From contig CAZABS010000025.1 in NCBI GenBank assembly GCA_964483635.1, positions 1 through 12,456 of the forward strand: a stretch of 12,456 nt of DNA. Direction: 5' to 3'. The notes under the pieces were generated by a model. That model did no database searches. It was not told the DNA's origin and saw only the letters and a list, made by a program, of their open reading frames with translations. Both the position numbers and the translations under genes were made by a program. The DNA is from CAZABS01 sp964483635. Lineage in GTDB: Bacteria > Patescibacteriota > Minisyncoccia > Moranbacterales > UBA1568. Positions 1 to 6,754 of the stretch are shown here, piece by piece (the stretch's first letter is position 1; each line of letters opens with the position of its first letter).

Positions 1-6
1 TGAAGC

Positions 7-63
7 TTCAGACTCTCGTATTCTCCTCAAGGCAGCCTCTTGAGCGGAGTACGAGGGTCTGAG
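7..63 (+). other. Long near-perfect hairpin upstream of gene 1
   Basis: Positions 7-32 pair with 38-63 around a five-base loop (33-37, CAGCC). The outer part pairs 7-20 with 50-63 and the inner part 21-32 with 38-49. The only unpaired position is C25 opposite C45, with five G-T wobbles. No T-run follows on either strand, so it is not a standard intrinsic terminator. It may be a leader element of the next gene, the end of an RNA starting left of the window, or a REP-like palindrome. The pairing is directly visible; the role is unknown. Confidence 0.6.
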
Positions 64-65
64 AG

Positions 66-102
66 TGCTCCCGTTTGGATCCTCATCCCGCTTTAGGGAG
101 CA
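66..102 (+). other. Second leader stem-loop touching the SD of gene 1
   Basis: TGCTCCC at 66-72 is the exact reverse complement of GGGAGCA at 96-102, with a 23-base loop. The 3' arm ends at the first base of the AGGAG ribosome binding site (102-106), so folding could affect translation of the gene at 114. Seven pairs with a long loop is only moderately stable, so regulation is an inference. Confidence 0.35.
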
Positions 103-106
103 GGAG
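102..106 (+). promoter_or_regulatory. Ribosome binding site of gene 1
   Basis: AGGAG lies seven bases before the ATG at 114 and decides that start over the in-frame TTG at 75. It is the only well-placed Shine-Dalgarno sequence I find in front of any gene in this window. Confidence 0.65.
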
Positions 107-113
107 AAATAGC

Positions 114-539
114 ATGGGTATGAAATTGGTTGTAGATTGGGAATGGTGTGAAGAAATGTTCAGTACCATCGACGTCTTGCATCAGGCAATTATGAGCCTG
201 GGAGTGGGGGTCGAGTATCGTCAGGTTCCAAACGCCTTCCAGATGGGTTTCATGAAAGACGGCGTCGTAGTCGGAGTGATCGAGTCACATGAAGTTGTCT
301 CGGGTTCTCGGTATTCTCCTGAAGTAGAAGACCAGATCCAGTTGTATCTGGATGAAGACTTTCTCCGTATTCACGGCAGATCTCTTCTAACGAGGGCGAT
401 CCCCATTTATGCTGAATGGGATTTTAGCCTCAGTGATCCAGACGAGAAGTTCCCAACTGATCACACGGATCTGATTCGGCGGAAGTATCTGAAAAGTGCC
501 TACAAGGCGCTGAGTCAGTTGCTCGATCGTCCTGCTTGA
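114..539 (+). CDS. Hypothetical protein, 141 aa
   Basis: I do not recognise this protein. The start at 114 is chosen because AGGAG lies seven bases upstream; an in-frame TTG at 75 would add 13 residues that fall in the stem-loop leader. A second ATG at 120 is possible. The product is small, soluble and acidic, with no signal peptide or membrane segment. Residues around 30-60 look like a beta-rich segment (GVGVEYRQV, then VVVGVIES), followed by an acidic stretch and a basic C-terminal helix (RRKYLKSAYKALSQLL). It stands alone between structured non-coding segments and is not part of the secY unit. Its Shine-Dalgarno site sets it apart from its neighbours. The frame is open and codon use looks natural, so I think it is real, but I assign no function. 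Confidence 0.65.
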   Translation: MGMKLVVDWEWCEEMFSTIDVLHQAIMSLGVGVEYRQVPNAFQMGFMKDGVVVGVIESHEVVSGSRYSPEVEDQIQLYLDEDFLRIHGRSLLTRAIPIYAEWDFSLSDPDEKFPTDHTDLIRRKYLKSAYKALSQLLDRPA

Positions 540-609
540 TTTCGCAGGGCTGATGTAAGAAGTATGTATAGTTGTACCTGAAATCCTGAAGCTTTTGAGA
601 AGTTGTTAG

Positions 610-656
610 GGGATAGAACTATCCCGAGGAGCGCATCACTCCAACACCAATGATGC
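610..656 (+). other. Two stem-loops before the terminator; possible small RNA
   Basis: GGGATA (610-615) pairs with TATCCC (620-625) over a GAAC loop, and GCATCA (633-638) pairs with TGATGC (651-656) over a 12-base loop. With the terminator-like hairpin at 664-693 this makes three hairpins in under 90 bases. A possible -10 (TATAGT, 567-572) lies upstream. This could be a small RNA of about 120 nt or the 3' UTR of gene 1. It matches no RNA family that I recognise. Confidence 0.35.
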
Positions 657-663
657 CCCATAG

Positions 664-698
664 CCCAGAAGTAACGCCACGCGTGAACCTGGGTTTTT
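664..698 (+). terminator. Putative Rho-independent terminator
   Basis: CCCAG (664-668) pairs with CTGGG (689-693), and inside it ACGC (674-677) pairs with GCGT (681-684) over a three-base loop. TTTTT (694-698) follows directly. It would end transcription from gene 1, or from a small RNA in 570-698, just ahead of the secY promoter. Confidence 0.55.
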
Positions 699-722
699 AA
701 TTTGTAAGAGGGCAGATCATCA

Positions 723-751
723 TTGCCTTTTCTCTCATTTTGGCCTAGAAT
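723..751 (+). promoter_or_regulatory. Putative secY promoter
   Basis: TTGCCT (723-728, four of six against TTGACA) is separated by 17 bases from TAGAAT (746-751, five of six against TATAAT). It follows the terminator at 664-698. The -10 begins 31 bases before the secY ATG at 777, nearly the same distance as at the two extended -10 promoters in this window (31 and 32). Confidence 0.5.
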
Positions 752-776
752 AGGGATGTTTTCTTTTCTCTTCCCT

Positions 777-2048
777 ATGCAAGAAATCTTTCGTCAAATT
801 GTCCGAACTCCGGAACTTCGGAATAAAATCCTCTTCATTTTGGGGGTTTTGGTCGTGTATCGGCTCGCAGCCAATATCCCGCTCCCCGGGGTAGATGTCC
901 TGCAGCTCAAGCGACTTTTCGAGGATAACGCCTTTCTCGGACTCCTCAATATTTTCTCCGGAGGAGGACTTTCCAATATCTCGATCGTTCTTCTGGGAGT
1001 TGCACCGTATATTACGGCTTCGATTATTATGCAGCTCATGCAGACGATTTTTCCGCCTCTCGAAAAGCTCTACAAGGAAGAGGGTGAACAAGGACGTCAG
1101 AAATTTAATATGTATACTCGCTGGCTGACTGTGCCACTCGCACTCCTTCAGGCTTTTGGGATGCTCTCACTTCTTCGTTCCCAGAATATTCTCGGAGACC
1201 TTACTCCGTTTGTAATGACCGTCATTATTCTTTCGGCTGCTGCTGGGACGGTGTTTCTTATGTGGCTCGGTGAACTGATTACTGAGAAGGGTCTTGGGAA
1301 TGGTGTTTCGATGATGATCTTTGCTGGTATCGTTGCAGCTCTCCCAACGGGAGTGTCTCGTTTCCTCGCGACTTGGGATCCGTCTCAGTTTTTCTCGTAC
1401 GCGATGTTTCTTGCACTGGGACTCGCAACGATAGCTGGAGTGATCTATATCAATGAAGGACAACGGACAGTCCCGGTTGCCTATGCCAAACGGGTTCGCG
1501 GAGCCAATGTCTACGGAGGAGCAGCAACCCATCTTCCACTCAAGGTAAATCAAGCGGGTGTTATTCCGATTATCTTTGCGGTCTCACTTATCCTCATACC
1601 AACAATGGTGGCCAATTTTCTCGCACAAGCGGGCAGCGCTAAAGTAGCAGCTATTGCAATCAAGGTCGCGACTTTTTTCCAGGATCAGTGGGTGTATGGA
1701 ATTCTCTACTTTATTCTCGTGGTTCTTTTCACGTACTTCTATACGGCTGTCGTGTTTGATCCAGTGAAGATTGCAGAAAATCTCCAGAAACAAGGCGGAT
1801 ATGTACCTGGAATTCGTCCCGGAAATACCACCGCTGAATATCTCCATCATATTATCACGCGGATTACGCTTACGGGGGCATTATTTTTGGGTGCTATTGC
1901 TGTTTTGCCACTGATCGTTCAGGGTATGACGGGTATCCAAGCTCTTTCCATCGGTGGCGTGAGTATCTTGATTGTGGTATCAGTCGTTTTGGAACTCGTG
2001 AAGCATGTCCAGAGTCAGATGATGATGCGGAGCTACGAGGGTTTATAG
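777..2048 (+). CDS. secY: Preprotein translocase subunit SecY
   Basis: SecY is the membrane channel of the Sec translocon and passes unfolded proteins across or into the cytoplasmic membrane with SecE, SecG and SecA. The 423-residue product has the length and many hydrophobic segments expected of a ten-helix SecY. Family motifs are clear: IPLPGVD near 34-40, LLGVAPYI near 72-79, GLGNGVS near 172-178, QRTVPVAYAKR near 229-239, KVNQAGVIP near 256-264 and GGYVPGIRPG near 340-349. I start it at ATG 777 because the promoter -10 ends at 751. In-frame TTG 723 and ATG 756 would add 18 or 7 residues, but TTG 723 overlaps the putative -35. No Shine-Dalgarno site is visible. In most bacteria secY sits in the spc operon after rplO; here it has its own promoter and no ribosomal protein neighbour, though adk and map still follow. 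Confidence 0.96.
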   Translation: MQEIFRQIVRTPELRNKILFILGVLVVYRLAANIPLPGVDVLQLKRLFEDNAFLGLLNIFSGGGLSNISIVLLGVAPYITASIIMQLMQTIFPPLEKLYKEEGEQGRQKFNMYTRWLTVPLALLQAFGMLSLLRSQNILGDLTPFVMTVIILSAAAGTVFLMWLGELITEKGLGNGVSMMIFAGIVAALPTGVSRFLATWDPSQFFSYAMFLALGLATIAGVIYINEGQRTVPVAYAKRVRGANVYGGAATHLPLKVNQAGVIPIIFAVSLILIPTMVANFLAQAGSAKVAAIAIKVATFFQDQWVYGILYFILVVLFTYFYTAVVFDPVKIAENLQKQGGYVPGIRPGNTTAEYLHHIITRITLTGALFLGAIAVLPLIVQGMTGIQALSIGGVSILIVVSVVLELVKHVQSQMMMRSYEGL

Positions 2049-2091
2049 GATTTTTCCGAGAGGGCGAGGTTTTCCTTTCCATTTTCTCTGT

Positions 2092-2137
2092 CTCCCAATA
2101 CCTTTCTGTATTTTGAATCAAAGGGATCTTTTGGGAG
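2092..2137 (+). other. Stem-loop between secY and adk
   Basis: CTCCCAA (2092-2098) pairs with TTGGGAG (2131-2137), and inside it CCTTT (2101-2105) pairs with AAAGG (2120-2124). The downstream sequence is T-rich (TTGGTCTTTTC) but has no clean T-run, so it may be a weak terminator, an attenuator or a processing site. The rest of the 132-bp gap (2049-2180) is AT-rich before adk; I see no convincing promoter there. Confidence 0.35.
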
Positions 2138-2180
2138 TTGGTCTTTTCAAGAACGTAAAAATTTATTAAACACAATTGTC

Positions 2181-2855
2181 ATGTCAGCAAAACCAAACTT
2201 TATTCTCATCGGACCACCAGGGAGCGGAAAAAGCACTTTGGCTAATTTCTTTGTGGCAAAGCTTGGACTGCGGCATATAGATATTGGTTCAGAGCTTCGT
2301 CGCGCGGCAAGTGAAAACACGCCATTTGCAGAAGAGATCAATAATACTATTCATCATAAGCAAGAATTAGTTTCTGATATGGTGGTCTATGGAGTGCTCG
2401 CGCAGGTTTTGATGCAGATACCTGATGACCAAGGGATCGTCCTTGATGGAGCACCGCGACCAGTGACCCAGGTAGATGAAGTGCTTCACATATTGAAGGT
2501 AGCTGGGCGCCAAGTTTCGAAGGTTATTTTTATCAATCTCAGTGAGACTGAGAGCATCCGTCGTATTTCAAGTCGATTCAAATGCGAAACGTGTGATGCA
2601 AACCTCGTGTTGGGACGAGATGTAGTCGCTCCAGAAAATGGGTGCCCTCATTGTCGGGGAAAAGTGAGTCAGCGCGCAGACGATACCATGGAGGGAGTGA
2701 AAAAAAGATATGAAATTTTTCAACAAGTAATTTTACCAACGGTGGAATATTTTCGGAAAGCCAAGCTCCTGGTTGAAGTGGATGGTTCTCAGACAGCGGA
2801 GGAAGTTTTTCAGTCCGTCATGCAAGCGTTAGAGAACTCGACCAAAGAAGCATGA
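2181..2855 (+). CDS. adk: Adenylate kinase, zinc-ribbon LID type
   Basis: Adenylate kinase converts ATP + AMP to 2 ADP in the cytoplasm. The 224-residue product has the P-loop GPPGSGKST at 11-19, the AMP-site segment LDGAPRPVTQ at 88-97 (R93 and Q97 kept), and a LID with four cysteines (135, 138, 155, 158) that would hold zinc as in Gram-positive enzymes. QRADD (164-168) supplies a catalytic arginine, R165. Two AMP-pocket positions are unusual: the usual STGD..R box reads DIGSELR (34-40), placing Ile35 where E. coli has Thr31, and DGFPR reads DGAPR, with Ala91 for Phe86. It may therefore be a divergent adenylate kinase or another nucleoside monophosphate kinase. The context secY-adk-map is the conserved bacterial order and supports adk. 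ATG 2181 has no Shine-Dalgarno site. The stop overlaps map by four bases. Confidence 0.88.
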   Translation: MSAKPNFILIGPPGSGKSTLANFFVAKLGLRHIDIGSELRRAASENTPFAEEINNTIHHKQELVSDMVVYGVLAQVLMQIPDDQGIVLDGAPRPVTQVDEVLHILKVAGRQVSKVIFINLSETESIRRISSRFKCETCDANLVLGRDVVAPENGCPHCRGKVSQRADDTMEGVKKRYEIFQQVILPTVEYFRKAKLLVEVDGSQTAEEVFQSVMQALENSTKEA

Positions 2856-3640
2856 AACAGAATTGGATTAAAACTGAGGACGAGCAAGAGCGTCTGCGGA
2901 AATCAAGTAGGTACCTGGCAGATATTGTTGAAGTTTTGCGGAAATCTGTGGTACCGGGTGTGACAACGGGAGAGCTTGGAAAAAAAGCTGAAGCACTCAT
3001 TCGCAATATTGGCGGAGAGCCTCTGTTTAAGGGGTATGGCAAGGCTTGGGGGGCACCACCATTCCCAGCCGCGGTATGTTTGTCGATTGATCATGAGGTA
3101 GTTCATGGGATTCCTTTGCCACAGGTCGTTTTGAAGCAAGGACAGCTGCTTAAAATTGATATTGGAATGCGATTTGAGGGAATGGTATCGGATATGGCGA
3201 GAACGATTGCTGTCGGAGAAATTTCAGCAGAAGCTAAGAAGCTGTTGGAAACAACTCGGCTTGCGCTTGAGACGGGGATAAACACACTTCGTCCCGGATC
3301 CACTATGGAAGAATATGCACGTGCTGTTGAGGGTATTGTCCAGGCTCAGGGGTTTTCATGTGTGCGTGATTTAGTAGGACATGGGGTTGGGCGTGAGCTC
3401 CACGAAGATCCACAAATCCCAAACTACACCGGTTCTCGTCTCCCCCCATTTCAGTTTGAAGCTGGGATGACGGTAGCACTTGAACCGATGGTGAATGTGG
3501 GCGGATATCAAGTAGAACTCGCAGATGATGGTTGGACTTTTGTAACCGCGGACAGAAAATTGTCGGCTCACTTCGAGGATACCGTACTGATCACTCAGTC
3601 GGGGAATGAAATTTTAACAAGGCCGACTGTTTCGGTATGA
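2852..3640 (+). CDS. map: Methionine aminopeptidase, type I
   Basis: This cytoplasmic dimetal protease removes the initiator methionine from new proteins. All five metal ligands of the family are present: D103 (in KIDIG), D114 (in VSDMA), H177 (in GHGVG), E211 (in LEP) and E242 (in HFEDT). H85 in HEVVHGIP matches the substrate-binding histidine (H79 in E. coli), and H184 lies in the expected LHEDP. At 262 residues it has the usual length of a type I enzyme without a long N-terminal extension. ATG 2852 overlaps the adk stop (ATGA), so translation is probably coupled. The gene then overlaps ruvX in the same way. Nothing suggests loss of activity. Confidence 0.96.
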   Translation: MKQNWIKTEDEQERLRKSSRYLADIVEVLRKSVVPGVTTGELGKKAEALIRNIGGEPLFKGYGKAWGAPPFPAAVCLSIDHEVVHGIPLPQVVLKQGQLLKIDIGMRFEGMVSDMARTIAVGEISAEAKKLLETTRLALETGINTLRPGSTMEEYARAVEGIVQAQGFSCVRDLVGHGVGRELHEDPQIPNYTGSRLPPFQFEAGMTVALEPMVNVGGYQVELADDGWTFVTADRKLSAHFEDTVLITQSGNEILTRPTVSV

Positions 3641-4056
3641 TGTCACCAATTCAGAACATACTTGGGATTGATTGGGGGGCGAGTGATGTTGGGGTTGCCT
3701 TGGCTTCTCTCGAAACACGGGTTGCTCTTGGGCTTACAACTCTTCACAATGATGCTCAGTTGATAGACCGGTTGAGGCAGATTATTCTTGAGGAGCATGT
3801 CCAGCTGGTGGTGATTGGTATTCCTTCACATATCAACCGCAAAAGCGTTGAATATCCTGGAGAAAAACTGGGGCAGGAGCTCGAGCGAAAACTTGGCGTA
3901 TTGGTGCGCTATCAGGACGAAATGTTTACCACGAAAATGGCTCAGCAAAACCTCATTGAACGGGGAATGAAACACGTCGGAAAGCATGACGATAAAGAAG
4001 CGGCTCGGATTATCCTTGAGGAATGGCTCAATCACGAAGAAAAACCGATCGTGTAA
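3637..4056 (+). CDS. ruvX: RuvX/YqgF-family nuclease
   Basis: YqgF (RuvX) is a small RNase H-fold nuclease described as a Holliday-junction resolvase-like protein and as the factor finishing the 5' end of 16S rRNA. The 139-residue product has the usual length. It starts with the signature GIDWGASDVGVAL (D12 as first acidic residue, usually GIDYG..R.GVA), then VVIGIPSH (58-65) for the usual VVGLP, DEMFTT at 94-99 for DERFTT, and DDKEAARIILEEWL at 118-131, the C-terminal acidic helix. ATG 3637 overlaps the map stop by four bases; ATG 3640 is the next codon. It is the last gene of the adk-map-ruvX chain; no clear terminator follows before the next promoter. Confidence 0.88.
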   Translation: MMSPIQNILGIDWGASDVGVALASLETRVALGLTTLHNDAQLIDRLRQIILEEHVQLVVIGIPSHINRKSVEYPGEKLGQELERKLGVLVRYQDEMFTTKMAQQNLIERGMKHVGKHDDKEAARIILEEWLNHEEKPIV

Positions 4057-4102
4057 TTGGGGTTCCGGGTGGTTTTCTGGTTGTATAAGGAGGCATGTTT
4101 TG

Positions 4103-4120
4103 TGGTACAATACCTGTGTA
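4103..4120 (+). promoter_or_regulatory. Extended -10 promoter of the glycolysis unit
   Basis: TG at 4103-4104, one base, then TACAAT (4106-4111) forms an extended -10 element. No good -35 is present (TTGTAT at 4081-4086 is 19 bases away). The 18-base segment matches the one at 11773-11790 at 15 positions, including ACCTsTGTA downstream of the -10 (s = C or G). The -10 begins 31 bases before the ATG at 4137, giving a leader of roughly 19 nt. Confidence 0.65.
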
Positions 4121-4136
4121 ATTCTCTTGTTGAGCT

Positions 4137-4910
4137 ATGGAAAAACCTTATCTTTCGGTCTTGGTTCCGGCGTATAAAGAAGGCGAGCGTATTGGGCAAA
4201 ATCTGTTGGAGATTGATCGTTATTTGAAGAATAAGACCTACTCGTACGAGATTGTTGTGATTGTAGATGGTTCTCCAGATAATACTGCCGAAGTAGCACG
4301 CAATTACAGTCTCCAAGTTCCTCACTTACGTGTGATTGAAAATACAGAAAATCACGGGAAGGGATATGTAGTGCGACAGGGGTTATTGGAAGGAAAGGGT
4401 CAGTATCGACTTTTTTTGGATGCTGATGGTTCAACTTCGATCACGCATCTTGACGCATTTCTTCCTCAGTTCGAAGCGGGTTATGACGTCGTGATCGGAT
4501 CTCGAAAAATTGAAGGGTCGTTTATTCAGGTTCATCAACCGAGACACCGTGAAATTATGGGCGAAGGGGGGAATTGGCTTATTCGGATTGTACTTGGTCT
4601 TTGGCGTTACCCAGACACTCAGTGTGGTTTCAAGATGCTCACTGGGGTGGCTGCTGATGCGGTCGGTTCTCGGATGGTAGTGGATCGGTTCGGTTTTGAT
4701 TTCGAACTGATTGCGCTTGCCGAAAAACTTGGATTTACCGTGAAACAAATGCCGGTTCGTTGGATGAATGAAGAGGGATCAACGGTAAGTTTAACTGGTC
4801 CAAATGGCTTTATTCAGGTGCTTATTGATCTCTTCAAAACTCGCTGGCGCCTGTGCACGGGACAGTATAAAATTGGAGCGTACAAAAAAACAATACAGAA
4901 GCCTGCCTAA
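4137..4910 (+). CDS. GT2 glycosyltransferase, dolichyl/polyprenyl-phosphate type
   Basis: This is a family 2 glycosyltransferase, most like the dolichyl-phosphate beta-glucosyltransferase (ALG5/DPG synthase) group, which moves a sugar from a nucleotide sugar to a lipid phosphate at the inner membrane face. The 257-residue product has the GT-A start LSVLVPAYKEGERI (6-19), VDGSPDNT at 43-50 with nucleotide-binding D44, the DXD-type motif DADGS at 95-99, the DTQCGFK motif at 160-166 and an acceptor-side FDFEL near 187-191. No long hydrophobic C-terminal membrane helices are present, so it is probably peripheral. It opens the unit with galT, tpiA, fba and gap, which suggests it uses sugar nucleotides made from this pool for a surface glycan. 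Donor and acceptor cannot be told from the sequence. No Shine-Dalgarno site is seen. Confidence 0.85.
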   Translation: MEKPYLSVLVPAYKEGERIGQNLLEIDRYLKNKTYSYEIVVIVDGSPDNTAEVARNYSLQVPHLRVIENTENHGKGYVVRQGLLEGKGQYRLFLDADGSTSITHLDAFLPQFEAGYDVVIGSRKIEGSFIQVHQPRHREIMGEGGNWLIRIVLGLWRYPDTQCGFKMLTGVAADAVGSRMVVDRFGFDFELIALAEKLGFTVKQMPVRWMNEEGSTVSLTGPNGFIQVLIDLFKTRWRLCTGQYKIGAYKKTIQKPA

Positions 4911-4938
4911 TTCGCTTTTGGTTTTCAAATACAAACGT

Positions 4939-5970
4939 GTGGAAGTAAAAATAGAAAATAAAAAAGAAGTGCTTGGATCTGGTTCCGAACTTCGTCAGGA
5001 TCTTGTGACGGGTGACTGGGTAATTATCGCTACTGCTCGCGCAAAGCGCCCAGACGATTTTGTTCAGCGTGATCGCATTCCAGATCGTGACGGAGTAGAT
5101 CTTTTTGCTGATCCAGAGAAAAGTGGTCAAGAAAAAGATGTTCTCATTTACAATGATGAAGCCGGAGAATGGACTCTCCGGGTTTTCCCGAATAAGTATC
5201 CTGCTGTATCTCGTGGTCGCAAGGCACGCTCACTCGGTGAAGGGCCGTATTTTGCTATGACCGGGGTTGGGTATCATGAGGTGATAGTGACTAGGGATGC
5301 TGAACGTCACCTGGCTTTGCTTGATCAATATCAAGTGGCAGAGGTTTTGGATGCGTATCAGGAACGTTCTCTCGCCCTCATGAATAAAGAGAGTGTAAAC
5401 TATATTCAAATTTTTCATAACCATGGAAAGGAGGCGGGCGCATCGATTGCACATCCGCACTCACAACTGATGGCTATACCAGTGATTGCGCCGTATGTAC
5501 AGAGTATGCTTGATGGCGCGGAGAATTTTTACCAGAGTCATCGTGAACGGGTGTATAATCTCATGGTCGAATATGAATTGACTCATCGTCGTCGGCTTGT
5601 GTATGAAAACGAAGATTTTGTGGTGTTCGTTCCGTATGCCCCTCGAATGGCTTTTGAACTTTGGGTCGTCGGGAAGCGTCCGAATCCTTATTTTGAGCGT
5701 ATAACCGATTCGGAAAAGTTCACCTGTGCTGATGCCCTCCAGAAAGCTCTCCAATCTCTCTTCGTCGGTCTTGAAAATCCAGCGTATCGGTTTTACGTGT
5801 ATACTGCTCCGTGCAATGGACGTGATTACCCACATTTTCAGTGGAGTATTCAGATCTTGCCACACACCTCAGTATTTGGTGGGTTTGAGTTTTCGACCGG
5901 TATTGAGATTTCAACCATAGAGCCAGAAAATGCAGCAGAGTTTCTCCGAGAAAAACTTGATCAGGCATAA
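4939..5970 (+). CDS. galT: GalT-like nucleotidylyltransferase, lacks metal ligands
   Basis: The protein resembles galactose-1-phosphate uridylyltransferase, which swaps UMP between UDP-glucose and galactose-1-phosphate in the Leloir pathway. It has SELRQDLVTGDWVIIA at 16-31, FPNKYPAV near 83-90, the active-site loop AHPHSQ with H172-P-H174, and the C-terminal GGFEFSTG and NAAEFLRE. The usual N-terminal CxxC zinc pair is absent: its place holds DGVDLFADPE, and the only cysteines are 263 and 292. Near the C-terminus the usual HWHIEI reads QWSIQI, so iron-site histidines are lost too. The catalytic HPH loop is kept, so activity is likely but the donor may differ (for example an ADP-sugar phosphorylase). 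The start is uncertain: no ATG lies between the previous stop and the conserved N-terminus. I choose GTG 4939; TTG 4918 and GTG 4969 are alternatives. An in-frame ATG at 4804 would overlap the previous gene by over 100 bases. Confidence 0.78.
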   Translation: MEVKIENKKEVLGSGSELRQDLVTGDWVIIATARAKRPDDFVQRDRIPDRDGVDLFADPEKSGQEKDVLIYNDEAGEWTLRVFPNKYPAVSRGRKARSLGEGPYFAMTGVGYHEVIVTRDAERHLALLDQYQVAEVLDAYQERSLALMNKESVNYIQIFHNHGKEAGASIAHPHSQLMAIPVIAPYVQSMLDGAENFYQSHRERVYNLMVEYELTHRRRLVYENEDFVVFVPYAPRMAFELWVVGKRPNPYFERITDSEKFTCADALQKALQSLFVGLENPAYRFYVYTAPCNGRDYPHFQWSIQILPHTSVFGGFEFSTGIEISTIEPENAAEFLREKLDQA

Positions 5971-5977
5971 CCAGGCT

Positions 5978-6751
5978 ATGCACCCCTTTTTAGTCGTTGG
6001 GAATTTGAAGATGAATCTCCTCACTCGAGCTGAGTGTGATAAATACGTGTCTCTATTAAAGCGAGAGGCGACAGGACTGAGTTTTCCAAACGTTATAGGC
6101 ATTGTTTGTCCGCCGGCGATTCATCTGGCGCACATGACACGGATTCCGGAAGTATTGAAGCTCGGGGCTCAGAATATGTCCTGGGAACGAAGTGGTGCGT
6201 ATACGGGCGAAATATCCCCAGTGATGCTTAAAGATGCTGGAGTCGAATATGTCATCCTCGGTCACAGTGAACGGCGAGGATATTTTGGAGAAACGGATGA
6301 AATGATCAAGGTTAAAATTACCGCAGCGCTGAAACATAATCTCATCCCAATTGTTTGTATTGGCGAAACAAGGGAAGAGCGATCGCAAGATCAAACAACG
6401 GATATTATTGAGCGCCAAGTCAGGATGGCCTTCCAAGGATTATCGCCGATGCAAGCTGAAAGCATGATTTTGGCCTATGAACCTCGGTGGGCCATTGGAA
6501 CGGATGTAACTCCAACCACGGCGGACATTATGCAGGTTCGGGTGTTTCTCCGAAAGCTCCTCACGGAACTCTATGATGCGCGCCTCGCTGAGAAGGTGAG
6601 CATGATTTATGGTGGGTCGGTTAAGTCTACCTTTCTTGCGAGTGTTGCTTGGGAGGCTGAAATGGATGGTGTTTTGGTTGGACGCGAGAGTCTTTTTCCT
6701 CATGAACTTCTCAAAATGATGCAACTGTTTCAGGAACATGCAAACACCTAA
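5978..6751 (+). CDS. tpiA: Triose-phosphate isomerase
   Basis: TpiA interconverts dihydroxyacetone phosphate and glyceraldehyde 3-phosphate in glycolysis. The 257-residue product has the usual barrel length. Catalytic residues are all present: N9 and K11 in GNLKMN, H96 in LGHSERR and E168 in AYEP. The phosphate-binding IYGGSV lies at 210-215 and DGVLVGRESL at 230-239. The flexible loop 6 reads PRWAIGTDVTP where most enzymes have PVWAIGTGxTA, so the glycine after the threonine is Asp176. ATG 5978 is chosen because the conserved beta strand begins at residue 4 and the ATG lies seven bases past the galT stop; an in-frame ATG at 5930 would overlap galT. It sits between galT and fba. Confidence 0.95.
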   Translation: MHPFLVVGNLKMNLLTRAECDKYVSLLKREATGLSFPNVIGIVCPPAIHLAHMTRIPEVLKLGAQNMSWERSGAYTGEISPVMLKDAGVEYVILGHSERRGYFGETDEMIKVKITAALKHNLIPIVCIGETREERSQDQTTDIIERQVRMAFQGLSPMQAESMILAYEPRWAIGTDVTPTTADIMQVRVFLRKLLTELYDARLAEKVSMIYGGSVKSTFLASVAWEAEMDGVLVGRESLFPHELLKMMQLFQEHANT

Positions 6752-6754
6752 TAT

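Noticed and set aside
723..776. N-terminal extension of SecY from TTG 723 or ATG 756
   Set aside because: TTG 723 coincides with the putative -35 and neither start has a well-placed SD; ATG 777 fits the family N-terminus and the -10 to ATG distance of other genes.
2131..2169. Possible adk promoter (TTGGGA or TTGGTC with AT-rich TAAAAA/TATTAA)
   Set aside because: Spacings of 12, 19 or 20 bases and poor hexamers; the AT-rich stretch makes chance matches likely.
4087..4104. Perfect AAGGAGG (4087-4093) followed by ATG at 4095 and GTG at 4102
   Set aside because: The ATG is one base away and gives only eight codons; the GTG frame is about 41 codons and overlaps the glycosyltransferase. The site lies just upstream of the promoter -10, so it is probably not transcribed as an SD.
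4804..4938. Longer GalT from ATG 4804
   Set aside because: It would overlap the glycosyltransferase by 107 bases and add residues that do not resemble GalT.
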